Below, piece by piece: positions 1-5,527 of a stretch of 7,478 nt of DNA. A program made the position numbers and the translations under genes. The notes below the pieces were generated by a model. The model was not told where the DNA came from. It searched no databases and was given only the letters and a program-made list of their open reading frames with translations. Position 1 is the stretch's first letter; every line of letters starts with the position of its first letter. Source of the DNA: Acidimicrobiales bacterium (lineage in GTDB: Bacteria; Actinomycetota; Acidimicrobiia; Acidimicrobiales; VFJN01). The DNA lies in the NCBI GenBank assembly GCA_016936035.1, contig JAFGPU010000032.1, positions 1 through 7,478 on the forward strand, given 5' to 3'.

Positions 1-132
1 AGCCATCTCGACGCCGTAGCTGTCGGACTCGTCGAGGATCAGCTTGCCGCTGCGGTCGAGGGTGTTGTCCGCCTCGAGCTTCCCGGGATCAGCGGGGTCC
101 GGGATCTGCTTCACGCATACGACCACGTTCAT
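1..132 (-). CDS. etfB: Electron transfer flavoprotein beta subunit, N-terminal 44 residues (gene runs off the window)
   Basis: The minus-strand frame opens with ATG at 130-132 and reads MNVVVCVKQIPDPADPGK, then ends in this window with ILDESDSYGVEMA. The hydrophobic first strand followed by CVKQIPD, and a later acidic segment leading into Y-x-V-E, are the standard N-terminus of ETF beta (FixA/EtfB family). ETF is a soluble FAD-containing heterodimer that takes electrons from acyl-CoA and other dehydrogenases and passes them to ETF:quinone oxidoreductase. The alpha subunit gene usually follows beta, so it should lie beyond the left edge. The ATG overlaps the stop of the upstream membrane-protein gene in an ATGA arrangement, and only a weak purine stretch (GGCGAG) precedes it, which points to translational coupling. 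Only the N-terminus is visible, so the AMP- and FAD-binding parts cannot be checked. The family call is firm despite the short length. Confidence 0.87.
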   Translation of the reverse strand, partial: MNVVVCVKQIPDPADPGKLEADNTLDRSGKLILDESDSYGVEMA

Positions 133-1514
133 GGCTCGCCATGCTGCCCGTCGCCGGACCAGGAGACCAAATCGCGTCCGCCACAAGTGACCGCGCGGTA
201 ACCATCGGGCGGAGCGCACCTCGGCACCGACGGCGGCCCGCTGGTAGGCACAGGCGGAGGTCGCTCGGCGACGCGGGGCGGTTGCCCGGACGTCGGGCGG
301 CGAACGCCGACGTCGGTTGTCGGCGCAACGGCCGGCACGGACGGCCCAGCACCGGCCGGTGACGGTGCAACGCCCGGCGCCGACGACCCAGGATGACCTC
401 GTGACGGGGGACCTGCGGCGGGTGGCGGGGTGGCAGCGGGTACCGACGGCCCAGGACCACCCGATGAGGGCGGTCCGGCAACGGGTGGCCCGGCGACGGC
501 GGTCGCTGAGTGGTCGGGCGGCACGGGCGGCGCGTCTGACGAGGCCCCGGCCGTGTCGGGCCGGCCGGGAGGTTCCGTGTGAGAGGCCCCGTCGCCTCGG
601 CCGCCCGGGCGGACGGGGGCGGGGGCCTGATCGTCCGGCGCGTCGGGGGCCGTCCCTCCGGTCTGCACCCGCGTGTCGTCGATCGCGACGGCCGAAGGGG
701 CCGAGGCGCTGACCGGGGCGTCGGCGACGGACCCACCCCCGGGGCCCGAGGTCCGACCGGCGGCGCTCGACGCTCCGTCGCCCGGCCCGGCGCCGGTCTC
801 GCCCGCCCCACCGGAGCCGGTGGGCCTGGGAGCCGGCGGTCGCTCGTCGGGATGGTGGTGGTCGTCCACGCCATCCGGGCCGCCGGCGGGGGCGGGCGCG
901 GGCTCGGCGGACTGGCCCGGCGGCGGATCGCCACCTGGCAACTCGAACGGCGTGACCACCTCGACGGCATGTCGAACGGCGCCGCCCACCGGGTCCGGGA
1001 GCACTCCCGCGGCCTCCGCACCCGCGGCAGCGCTGCCGGCCACCGCCACACCCACCACGACCTTGCCGGCCACGCCCAGCGCCGCCGCCCACCGCCTGGG
1101 GCGACGGCGGGGCGAGCACGGCCGGCGCAGCCCTGCACCCCCCGGCCCGACGCCAGCTGTCCCGGCGCGGCCCGACCTCGAGCCACGCATCCGCGCACCC
1201 CCCGACCCGACGCCACAGGTCCCGGCGTGGGGCGCACCGGCCGGGGGGCCGCCGGCCCGGGTCGGGGCCAGGGCGCGGAGGGCGGCCTCCAGCGCAGCGG
1301 ATCGCGGCGGCGGGGGTCCGTCGATCGCGGTGGCGACGTCGTCGAGGAACCTCTCGAGGATCGTGACCTCGTCGCCGAACGGCTCGCCGCGCAGCAGCCG
1401 GTCGGCGACGCCGCCGGAACTCGTGCCCCGATACAGCCGGTCAGAACCACCGGCGGCCCCGCCGAGACCCGTGCCCGGATCGAGCCCGTCAGGACGATCG
1501 GCGGCGCCGGTCAC
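129..1514 (-). CDS. Single-pass membrane protein with long Pro/Ala/Gly-rich outer domain; probable anti-sigma factor
   Basis: The gene encodes 461 aa from a GTG at 1512-1514 that overlaps the sigma-factor stop (GTGA). A good Shine-Dalgarno, AGGAAGG at 1524-1530, lies 9 bases upstream and fixes this start; the open frame extends further up only as a shadow of the sigma gene. Residues 35-85 (GVADRLLRGEPFGDEVTILE and on) form a short charged helical region of the kind that binds sigma factors. Residues 135-141 are arginine-rich, and about 142-165 is a transmembrane helix, giving N-in/C-out topology. The outer part, 175-461, is low-complexity Pro/Ala/Gly/Ser and ends with a small segment holding Cys432 and Cys444. 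This layout resembles RsdA-like actinobacterial anti-sigma factors, but no zinc-binding HxxxCxxC motif is present. The anti-sigma role is inferred from position and topology. The stop overlaps etfB (ATGA). The amino-acid bias is extreme, so the exact outer sequence carries little family information. Confidence 0.72.
   Translation of the reverse strand: MTGAADRPDGLDPGTGLGGAAGGSDRLYRGTSSGGVADRLLRGEPFGDEVTILERFLDDVATAIDGPPPPRSAALEAALRALAPTRAGGPPAGAPHAGTCGVGSGGARMRGSRSGRAGTAGVGPGGAGLRRPCSPRRRPRRWAAALGVAGKVVVGVAVAGSAAAGAEAAGVLPDPVGGAVRHAVEVVTPFELPGGDPPPGQSAEPAPAPAGGPDGVDDHHHPDERPPAPRPTGSGGAGETGAGPGDGASSAAGRTSGPGGGSVADAPVSASAPSAVAIDDTRVQTGGTAPDAPDDQAPAPVRPGGRGDGASHTEPPGRPDTAGASSDAPPVPPDHSATAVAGPPVAGPPSSGGPGPSVPAATPPPAAGPPSRGHPGSSAPGVAPSPAGAGPSVPAVAPTTDVGVRRPTSGQPPRVAERPPPVPTSGPPSVPRCAPPDGYRAVTCGGRDLVSWSGDGQHGEP
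1135..1230. repeat. Imperfect direct repeat, 60-bp period, inside the membrane-protein gene
   Basis: Bases 1135-1170 recur at 1195-1230 with about 31 of 36 positions identical. Both copies begin GCACCCCCCG and contain CCCGACGCCA. The 60-bp period keeps the reading frame and gives two related Gly/Ala-rich peptides, AGTCGVGSGGAR and AGTAGVGPGGAG, in the cytosolic linker just before the transmembrane helix (about residues 97-128). This looks like in-frame duplication in a flexible linker. Confidence 0.6.
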
Positions 1515-2077
1515 AGGGTGACGCCTTCCTGCTCGAGCAGCCGCACGATCGCGGCCAGGCCTCGGCGCTGGAGGGCCTTGACGGCGGTGGGCGACCGGTC
1601 GATGGCCCTCGCCACCTCGTCGACGGTCATGCGGCCCACGAGCCGGAGCAGCAGCACGTCGCGCTGGGCCGGCCCCAGTCGCTCGCACAGCGAGCGCACC
1701 CGTTCGGTGGCGAGGTTCCGCTCGACCTCCCCGACGACGTCCACGGGCGCCTCGATGTCGGTCCGCCCGTCGAGCGGGACCAGGGCGGGGCGCCGGGCGT
1801 GGCGGCGCCGTTCGTCCGCCAGCCGCCGGTAGGCGATGGTGAACACCCACGAGCGGAACGCCTCCTCGTCGCCGGCGAACCGCGCCAGGTTGCGGAGCAC
1901 CCCGACGAAGACCTCACTGGTCAGGTCGTCGGGCTCGGAGGCGCCCTGCATGCGGAAGAGGCCGGCGATCGCAGGTGCCAACGTGGCGTAGATCCGGTCG
2001 AACGCGGCGGCCTCGCCGGCGCGCACCCGGGCCAGTACCGCTCCGAACTCGTCCTCGATGCCTTCGCGCCGGTGCAT
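1511..2077 (-). CDS. ECF-type RNA polymerase sigma factor
   Basis: The gene encodes 188 aa, a normal size for group 4 (ECF) sigma factors, which have only regions 2 and 4. Region 2 spans about residues 18-95: DRIYATLAPAIAGLF, then the core-binding segment DDLTSEVFVGVLRNL, then the -10-recognition and melting part AFRSWVFTIAYRRLADERRR. A linker of about 35 residues follows. Region 4 (about 125-182) contains LGPAQRDVLLLRLVGRMTVD and the helix-turn-helix DEVARAIDRSPTAVKALQRR. The ATG at 2075-2077 is preferred because GAGGGG lies about 5 bases upstream; the frame extends up to 2239, but that part is Cys-rich and overlaps a putative promoter region. The stop overlaps the GTG of the downstream membrane protein, the usual sigma/anti-sigma arrangement. 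The subgroup and target promoters cannot be read from the sequence. Confidence 0.93.
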   Translation of the reverse strand: MHRREGIEDEFGAVLARVRAGEAAAFDRIYATLAPAIAGLFRMQGASEPDDLTSEVFVGVLRNLARFAGDEEAFRSWVFTIAYRRLADERRRHARRPALVPLDGRTDIEAPVDVVGEVERNLATERVRSLCERLGPAQRDVLLLRLVGRMTVDEVARAIDRSPTAVKALQRRGLAAIVRLLEQEGVTL

Positions 2078-2110
2078 CGCTGCCCCTCGCCCTGCGCAGC
2101 ACCGGGCGTG

Positions 2111-2238
2111 TCGTCCCGCCGGACGTACCGCACCCCGTTCACCACGCAACGAGTGTCGATCGACGCAGAGTGTAGGACACCCGCCGCAGTGCGTGTGCGG
2201 ACAAGGGCACGCCTCGTCCCGGTGGTCGACGTACCGCA
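2111..2238. repeat. Pair of spaced direct repeats flanking the candidate sigma-gene promoter
   Basis: Read on the minus strand, TGCGGTACGTC occurs at 2238-2228 and again at 2132-2122. Each copy is followed after a short variable gap by GGGACGA (ending at 2214 and 2111). The copies lie about 105 bp apart, on either side of the candidate -10. Conservation of both half-motifs with a gap differing by 3 bases fits two binding sites for one regulator or a partial duplication. No regulator is identified. Confidence 0.45.
2169..2174 (-). promoter_or_regulatory. Candidate -10 element for the sigma/membrane protein/etfB unit
   Basis: The minus-strand hexamer TACACT, in the context TGTCCTACACTCTG, matches the actinobacterial TAnnnT -10 pattern. 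It would give a leader of about 85 bases to the sigma-factor ATG. No convincing -35 lies 16-19 bases upstream; TTGTCC is present but 24 bases away. The call is weak and rests on one hexamer and its position. Confidence 0.25.
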
Positions 2239-2258
2239 TCGGGCGGCACCGGCAGTCG

Positions 2259-2292
2259 CCGAGGGGCCCCGGCTCGCACCGGGGCCCCTCGG
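2259..2292 (-). terminator. Perfect 14-bp GC-rich hairpin after the secreted-protein gene
   Basis: The left arm CCGAGGGGCCCCGG (2259-2272) is exactly complementary to 2279-2292, with the 6-base loop CTCGCA. It lies 32 bases past the stop of the secreted-protein gene and before the sigma-gene control region, where a terminator is expected. There is no T-tract on either side, as is common for terminators in high-GC actinobacteria. It could instead protect the 3' end of the message. Confidence 0.7.
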
Positions 2293-2324
2293 GTCGACGT
2301 TCGCCTCAGGGGCGGGACGACCGG

Positions 2325-4556
2325 TCAGTCGGCCGGCTGCGTCACGCCGTTGTCGACGGTGATGCTGGAGTGCTCGTTGCCGCACCCACTCGTGACATCC
2401 GTGTGGGCCGGGTTCGAGCTGGTGTACGTCACGACCCAGTGGAACGTGGTCCCGTCCGCGTCGTACGCCGTCGTGTTGTCGCTCATGACGGTCTGCGACA
2501 GCCCATTCCCGGTGCCCGTCGCGATGTCGATCGCCTCACTCTCGTACGCCGCCGGCCCGCTGCAGTCGGCGTCGTCGACGAACAAGTCGAACTCCACGGT
2601 CCCGGCGAGGTTGCCTCCGGCGCCCGACGCCACGGTGACCGTGGCCGCGTCGTTGGGGACGAAGCTCTGCGCCGTGTCCATGTCGGGCTGCAGCTGCAGG
2701 ACGGTGACGGCCTCGTTCGGATCGTCGCACGCATCGTTGTGCGAGGTGCCGTTGGTGTTGGGCGAGTCACCGCCGTAGCTGGCCTTCCAGGCGAAGTCAC
2801 CCGCTGTGTCGGGCGTGAAGCTGACGGGCCCGTAGGTGTCGTCGCCGCTCACGGTGACGTCCTGCGGGTTCGTGCCGGTCCCGCTCGCGACTGTCGAGCA
2901 GTCGTCTGGGCCGACCAGCGTGAAGGTGATCGTCCCCCCGGCAGGTTCGCCGTTGGTCGCGTTGATCGACGGATAGGTGGTGTCCGGTCCGTCGTCACCC
3001 GGCCCGGTCGCGGTCCCGGTGAGCTCAGCGGTGTCGTAGACCGCGTCGCCCAGGGGCACGTCCTCCGTGATCGGGTTGCCCTCGGCGTCGGTGGCCTGGG
3101 TCGTCAGGGTGGGCGTCACCGGGCTCACGTCGAAGCACTCACCCTCGGAGCTGTCGGACGCGTCGGGGACGCCCGCCGTGGCAGACGTGAACTCGCCGCG
3201 CCAGCAGTACCGACCCACGGAGGTGAGCGTGGCCGCCTCCGACAGGACGGGCTGCGCCGTCGCCTCGTCCACGAGGATGGGATCGCCGATGGGCACGCCA
3301 CCCTCGTCGCAGGTCACCCCCGCGGCGACGGGGCCGCAGAGGAAGAACTCCATGCTGCCGTCCCACACCGAGATCCCGTTGACCTCGATCGTGGCCGCGT
3401 CCGCGGCGGTCACGGTGCCGGTGCCGATCGACAGCCCGTCCTGGGGGATGGCGCTGCCGTCACCCTGCCGGGGGGTGGTCACCACCTCGGTCTCGCACTC
3501 TCCGAAGGTGCCGATCACGAAGTCCTTCAGGGTGGCAGTGGCCGAGGTGGACGCCCGGCTCTCGGCGACGACCGTGGCGAAGCACCGGTTGGCGAGGCCC
3601 AGCGACGACAGGTTGAGGCCCGCCTCGAAGAACTCGCCCTGCAGGTAGCTGTCGTTGCCGCTCTTGTCGGTGAACGACCACGGCGCCACGGTGCCGTCGG
3701 CCGAGTTGACGAGCCCGCAGAACTGGTCTCCGGCCTCGGCGCTGGCGCAGTTGGCCGTGTCGTCCTCGGCCAGGATGCGCAGGTTGTTGTCGGCGCAGCC
3801 CTCGGCGTTCTTCGTGCAGGTCGGATCCCACTCCCAGACCTTGATCGACGACGTCGTGCCACCGTTGCTGAACTCGCTGATGACGAGGACGTCGCCGGGG
3901 AGGTGCGCTCCGTCGAAGCCGGTGCCGCCGCCACCGGGAGCGCCGGCGGTCGTCACCTCGTCCTGGAGGAACCAGAACCCCTGCTGCGCGTCGCCGCTGT
4001 TGTCGTAGCGGTCGGAGCCGAAGTAGAGCAGCTCGCACGACGGGAAGTCACCGGCGGGGCACAGCGTGTCGTCGCTGTCGTCCATGTCCGGGGCCACCGA
4101 GTAGCGAGCTGCGAAGGCGTGCAGCAGGTTGTCCTTGTCGGGGAGGCCGCCGGCCTCGTCCTTCCACAACCAGTCCGAGATGTCCTGGGGGTCCTTGGAG
4201 CCGCCGCCGGTGAAGATGGTGGCGTTGAGGGGCCCGTCGTCGGCCCAGTCCACGGCCGTGGCGCCGCTCGTGTCGCCGGCGGTCGTGCACTGGTCGGGGA
4301 TCAGGCCGTCCGTGTCGTTCGTCACCGTGACCTCGTGACACACGTTGTCCCAGTCGTCGAGCCCCTCGTTGACGGCATTGCCGTCGAGCTCGAACACGCC
4401 GGCGTCGTGCACGGCCTCGGCCGGCGAGATCCAGATCCCGATCGCGCCCGCCATCGCGGCGAGCGCCGCCCAGGCTGCGCCCCGGCGGCGTCTCCCCTGG
4501 GTCGCCTTCCCTGCTCCGGGCGCGCTCGAACGCACGCCAACCCGTCGAATGCTCAT
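2325..4556 (-). CDS. Large secreted protein with N-terminal beta-rich domain and three Ig-like repeats
   Basis: The gene encodes 743 aa. The ATG at 4554-4556 follows GGAAGG by about 7 bases. A signal peptide covers residues 1-48: basic GRRRRG, hydrophobic AAWAALAAMAGAIGIW, then a probable AEA|V cleavage site. Residues 50-355 contain VFELDGNAVNEG, FTGGGSKDPQDIS, LPDKDNLLHAFAARY, YFGSDRYDNSGDAQQGFWF, GDVLVISEFSNGG, FFEAGLNLSSLG and AESRASTSATATLKDFVIG. I recognise this as a domain of secreted actinobacterial proteins, usually annotated as hypothetical. Three Ig-like repeats follow (about 375-478, 480-620 and 622-737), each with a G-x-(I/V/M)-x-F strand and a late W motif (YCWRGEF, FAWKASYGG, FHWVVTYTS). 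There are 18 Cys in the mature part; C553/C610 and C665/C725 are plausible disulfides. No LPXTG motif or C-terminal membrane anchor is present, so release or non-covalent wall association is likely. The molecular function is unknown; adhesion or envelope structure is a guess. Confidence 0.85.
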   Translation of the reverse strand: MSIRRVGVRSSAPGAGKATQGRRRRGAAWAALAAMAGAIGIWISPAEAVHDAGVFELDGNAVNEGLDDWDNVCHEVTVTNDTDGLIPDQCTTAGDTSGATAVDWADDGPLNATIFTGGGSKDPQDISDWLWKDEAGGLPDKDNLLHAFAARYSVAPDMDDSDDTLCPAGDFPSCELLYFGSDRYDNSGDAQQGFWFLQDEVTTAGAPGGGGTGFDGAHLPGDVLVISEFSNGGTTSSIKVWEWDPTCTKNAEGCADNNLRILAEDDTANCASAEAGDQFCGLVNSADGTVAPWSFTDKSGNDSYLQGEFFEAGLNLSSLGLANRCFATVVAESRASTSATATLKDFVIGTFGECETEVVTTPRQGDGSAIPQDGLSIGTGTVTAADAATIEVNGISVWDGSMEFFLCGPVAAGVTCDEGGVPIGDPILVDEATAQPVLSEAATLTSVGRYCWRGEFTSATAGVPDASDSSEGECFDVSPVTPTLTTQATDAEGNPITEDVPLGDAVYDTAELTGTATGPGDDGPDTTYPSINATNGEPAGGTITFTLVGPDDCSTVASGTGTNPQDVTVSGDDTYGPVSFTPDTAGDFAWKASYGGDSPNTNGTSHNDACDDPNEAVTVLQLQPDMDTAQSFVPNDAATVTVASGAGGNLAGTVEFDLFVDDADCSGPAAYESEAIDIATGTGNGLSQTVMSDNTTAYDADGTTFHWVVTYTSSNPAHTDVTSGCGNEHSSITVDNGVTQPAD

Positions 4557-4592
4557 GCCCGCACCTTCCGATCATCCGTTGGTCGTCGTCAC

Positions 4593-4619
4593 CCGGCGGC
4601 ACGGGGTCGGCACCGCCGG
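4593..4619. promoter_or_regulatory. Inverted repeat upstream of the secreted-protein gene
   Basis: CCGGCGG at 4593-4599 is complementary to CCGCCGG at 4613-4619, with a 13-base gap. It lies about 37-63 bases before the ATG of the secreted protein, so it could be a leader hairpin or a dimer-binding operator. A 7-bp GC palindrome is not rare in DNA of this composition, so support is modest. Confidence 0.3.
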
Positions 4620-4680
4620 ACATCGGGGCGGGAGGCACACCGTGGAACACCCCCGCCCACCATGGACGGTCTACGTCGGC

Positions 4681-4700
4681 AACCTTTAGGAAACCTGTAG
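4681..4700. promoter_or_regulatory. Tandem 9-bp repeat with 11-bp period, candidate response-regulator binding site
   Basis: AACCTTTAG (4681-4689) is followed by AACCTGTAG (4692-4700): 8 of 9 positions match, and start-to-start distance is 11 bp. Two head-to-tail half-sites one helical turn apart are the classic target layout of OmpR/PhoB-family winged-helix regulators. The element overlaps the last codons of the response-regulator gene and lies about 125-145 bp before the secreted-protein ATG. It is also AT-richer than its surroundings. Binding by the neighbouring regulator is inferred. Confidence 0.4.
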
Positions 4701-5387
4701 CTGAGAGCGGTCGTCTTCGCGCAGCACGTAGCCGACGCCGCGCACGGTCCGGATCAGGCGGGCACCGGCGGGGCCGAGCCGGCGGCGGAGGATGCTGACG
4801 TGCACCTCGACCCGGTTCTCCTCGAGCGTGTCGTAGCCCCACACGAGGTCGAGCAGGCGCCGCTTGGACAGCACGTGGCCGGCGTGACGGGCCAGGACGG
4901 CGAGCAGCGCGAAGTCCGTCGGCCCCAGCTCGACGGCGCAGCCGTCCACCAGCGCACGGTGCGCGAGCTCGTCGATGACGACGTCGCCCACGTGGCTGAC
5001 CCGAGAGTCGGTCCTGCCCGCCCGGCGGAGCAGCGCCCGGACGCGCGCCACCAGCTCCTCGACGACGTACGGCTTCACCACGTAGTCGTCGGCGCCCGCC
5101 TCGAACCCCGCCAGCCGGCTGTGCACGGTCGCGTCGCGCGTGACGAACATCAGCAGGGGATCGCCCTCGGCGCGGAGGCGGCGTGCCAGACCGATCCCGT
5201 CGACCTGCCCGCCGAGGCACTGCTCGAGCATCGCCAGGTCGGGCCGGAACGTCGTGGCCAGCCGGGTCGCGTCCTCCGCGCCGGTGCACACGGTCGTCTC
5301 GAAGCCAGCCTCCCCCAGCGCAGTCGCGACACGGCGAGCCTCGCCCGCCTGGGGGTCCACCACGAGAATGCGCACCGGATGCCGCAT
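4686..5387 (-). CDS. Orphan OmpR/PhoB-family response regulator with Glu at the phosphoacceptor position
   Basis: The gene encodes 233 aa. The ATG at 5385-5387 is preceded by GGAGGGG about 2-4 bases upstream and opens directly into the receiver domain, so I reject the upstream ATG of the longer frame. The receiver spans about residues 4-120: strand RILVVD with D11 (next residue Pro instead of the usual second acid), FRPDLAMLEQCLGG, FVTRD with conserved T83, and GADDYVVKPY with conserved K105. The normal phospho-Asp is replaced by E55 (codon GAG at 5223-5225). The winged helix-turn-helix output domain (about 134-224) is well formed: DELAHRALVDGCAVELGPTD, ALLAVLARHAGHVLSKRRLL, NRVEVHVSILRRRLG and IRTVRGVGYVLRED. 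No histidine kinase gene is adjacent. It is probably a DNA-binding regulator that does not depend on standard phosphorylation. The secreted-protein gene follows 129 bp downstream on the same strand. Confidence 0.92.
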   Translation of the reverse strand: MRHPVRILVVDPQAGEARRVATALGEAGFETTVCTGAEDATRLATTFRPDLAMLEQCLGGQVDGIGLARRLRAEGDPLLMFVTRDATVHSRLAGFEAGADDYVVKPYVVEELVARVRALLRRAGRTDSRVSHVGDVVIDELAHRALVDGCAVELGPTDFALLAVLARHAGHVLSKRRLLDLVWGYDTLEENRVEVHVSILRRRLGPAGARLIRTVRGVGYVLREDDRSQLQVS

Positions 5388-5498
5388 CGCCCCTCCGACC
5401 CCCAAGATCGTCGGGCGGGTGCGAAGGGGTTCGCCCCCTGGCGACGGGCGGCCGGGCGCCATCATCGCCGTCATCGCCGCCTCGGCGTCCAGTGGCCG

Positions 5499-5517
5499 CG
5501 GCAACCTGGGGTAACTT
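5499..5517. promoter_or_regulatory. Possible second copy of the regulator site in the divergent promoter region
   Basis: CGGCAACCT at 5499-5507 exactly matches 4677-4685, which includes the first half of the tandem repeat at the end of the regulator gene. A degenerate second half, AACTT, follows at 5513-5517 (10-base period instead of 11). The site lies between the response regulator and the lipid kinase, where an autoregulatory site would be expected. A 9-base match alone is weak evidence. Confidence 0.25.
5512..5517 (+). promoter_or_regulatory. Candidate -10 element of the lipid-kinase gene (short-leader or leaderless)
   Basis: TAACTT fits the actinobacterial TAnnnT pattern and ends 10 bases before the GTG start at 5528, so transcription would begin at or a few bases before the start codon. 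No Shine-Dalgarno is present in those 10 bases, which is consistent with leaderless translation. The -35 region is unremarkable. Confidence 0.4.
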
Positions 5518-5527
5518 CGCCGCGATC

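Noticed and set aside
89..1832. Alternative frames in the membrane-protein region (minus 89-1450, plus 579-1832)
   Set aside because: The accepted frame is the only one with Shine-Dalgarno support, 4-base overlaps at both ends, a charged N-terminal helix and a positive-inside transmembrane segment. Composition is biased enough that some doubt remains about the stalk.
2078..2239. N-terminal extension of the sigma factor carrying a Cys-rich stretch (CPCPHTHCGGCPTLC)
   Set aside because: It looks like a metal-binding motif, but it overlaps the candidate promoter and repeats, lies before a good Shine-Dalgarno/ATG, and ECF sigma factors normally begin near the internal ATG.
2058..4700. Plus-strand 880-codon open frame antisense to the secreted-protein gene
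   Set aside because: It is Val/Arg/Gly/His-rich with no domain logic, and exists because GC-rich third positions suppress stops opposite a real gene. The minus-strand protein has a signal peptide, Shine-Dalgarno and coherent repeats.
5426..5437. GGGG-TTCG-CCCC mini hairpin in the divergent region
   Set aside because: The TTCG tetraloop is suggestive, but a 4-bp stem is too short to claim function in this composition.
5460..5482. Short CATCGCCG repeats in the regulator/lipid-kinase intergenic region
   Set aside because: Two copies of a codon-like 8-mer in GC-rich DNA; nothing ties them to a binding site.
5388..5504. N-terminal extension of the response regulator
   Set aside because: The receiver domain begins immediately after the ATG at 5387, which has a strong GGAGGGG upstream; the extra 39 residues are unstructured and lie in the divergent promoter region.
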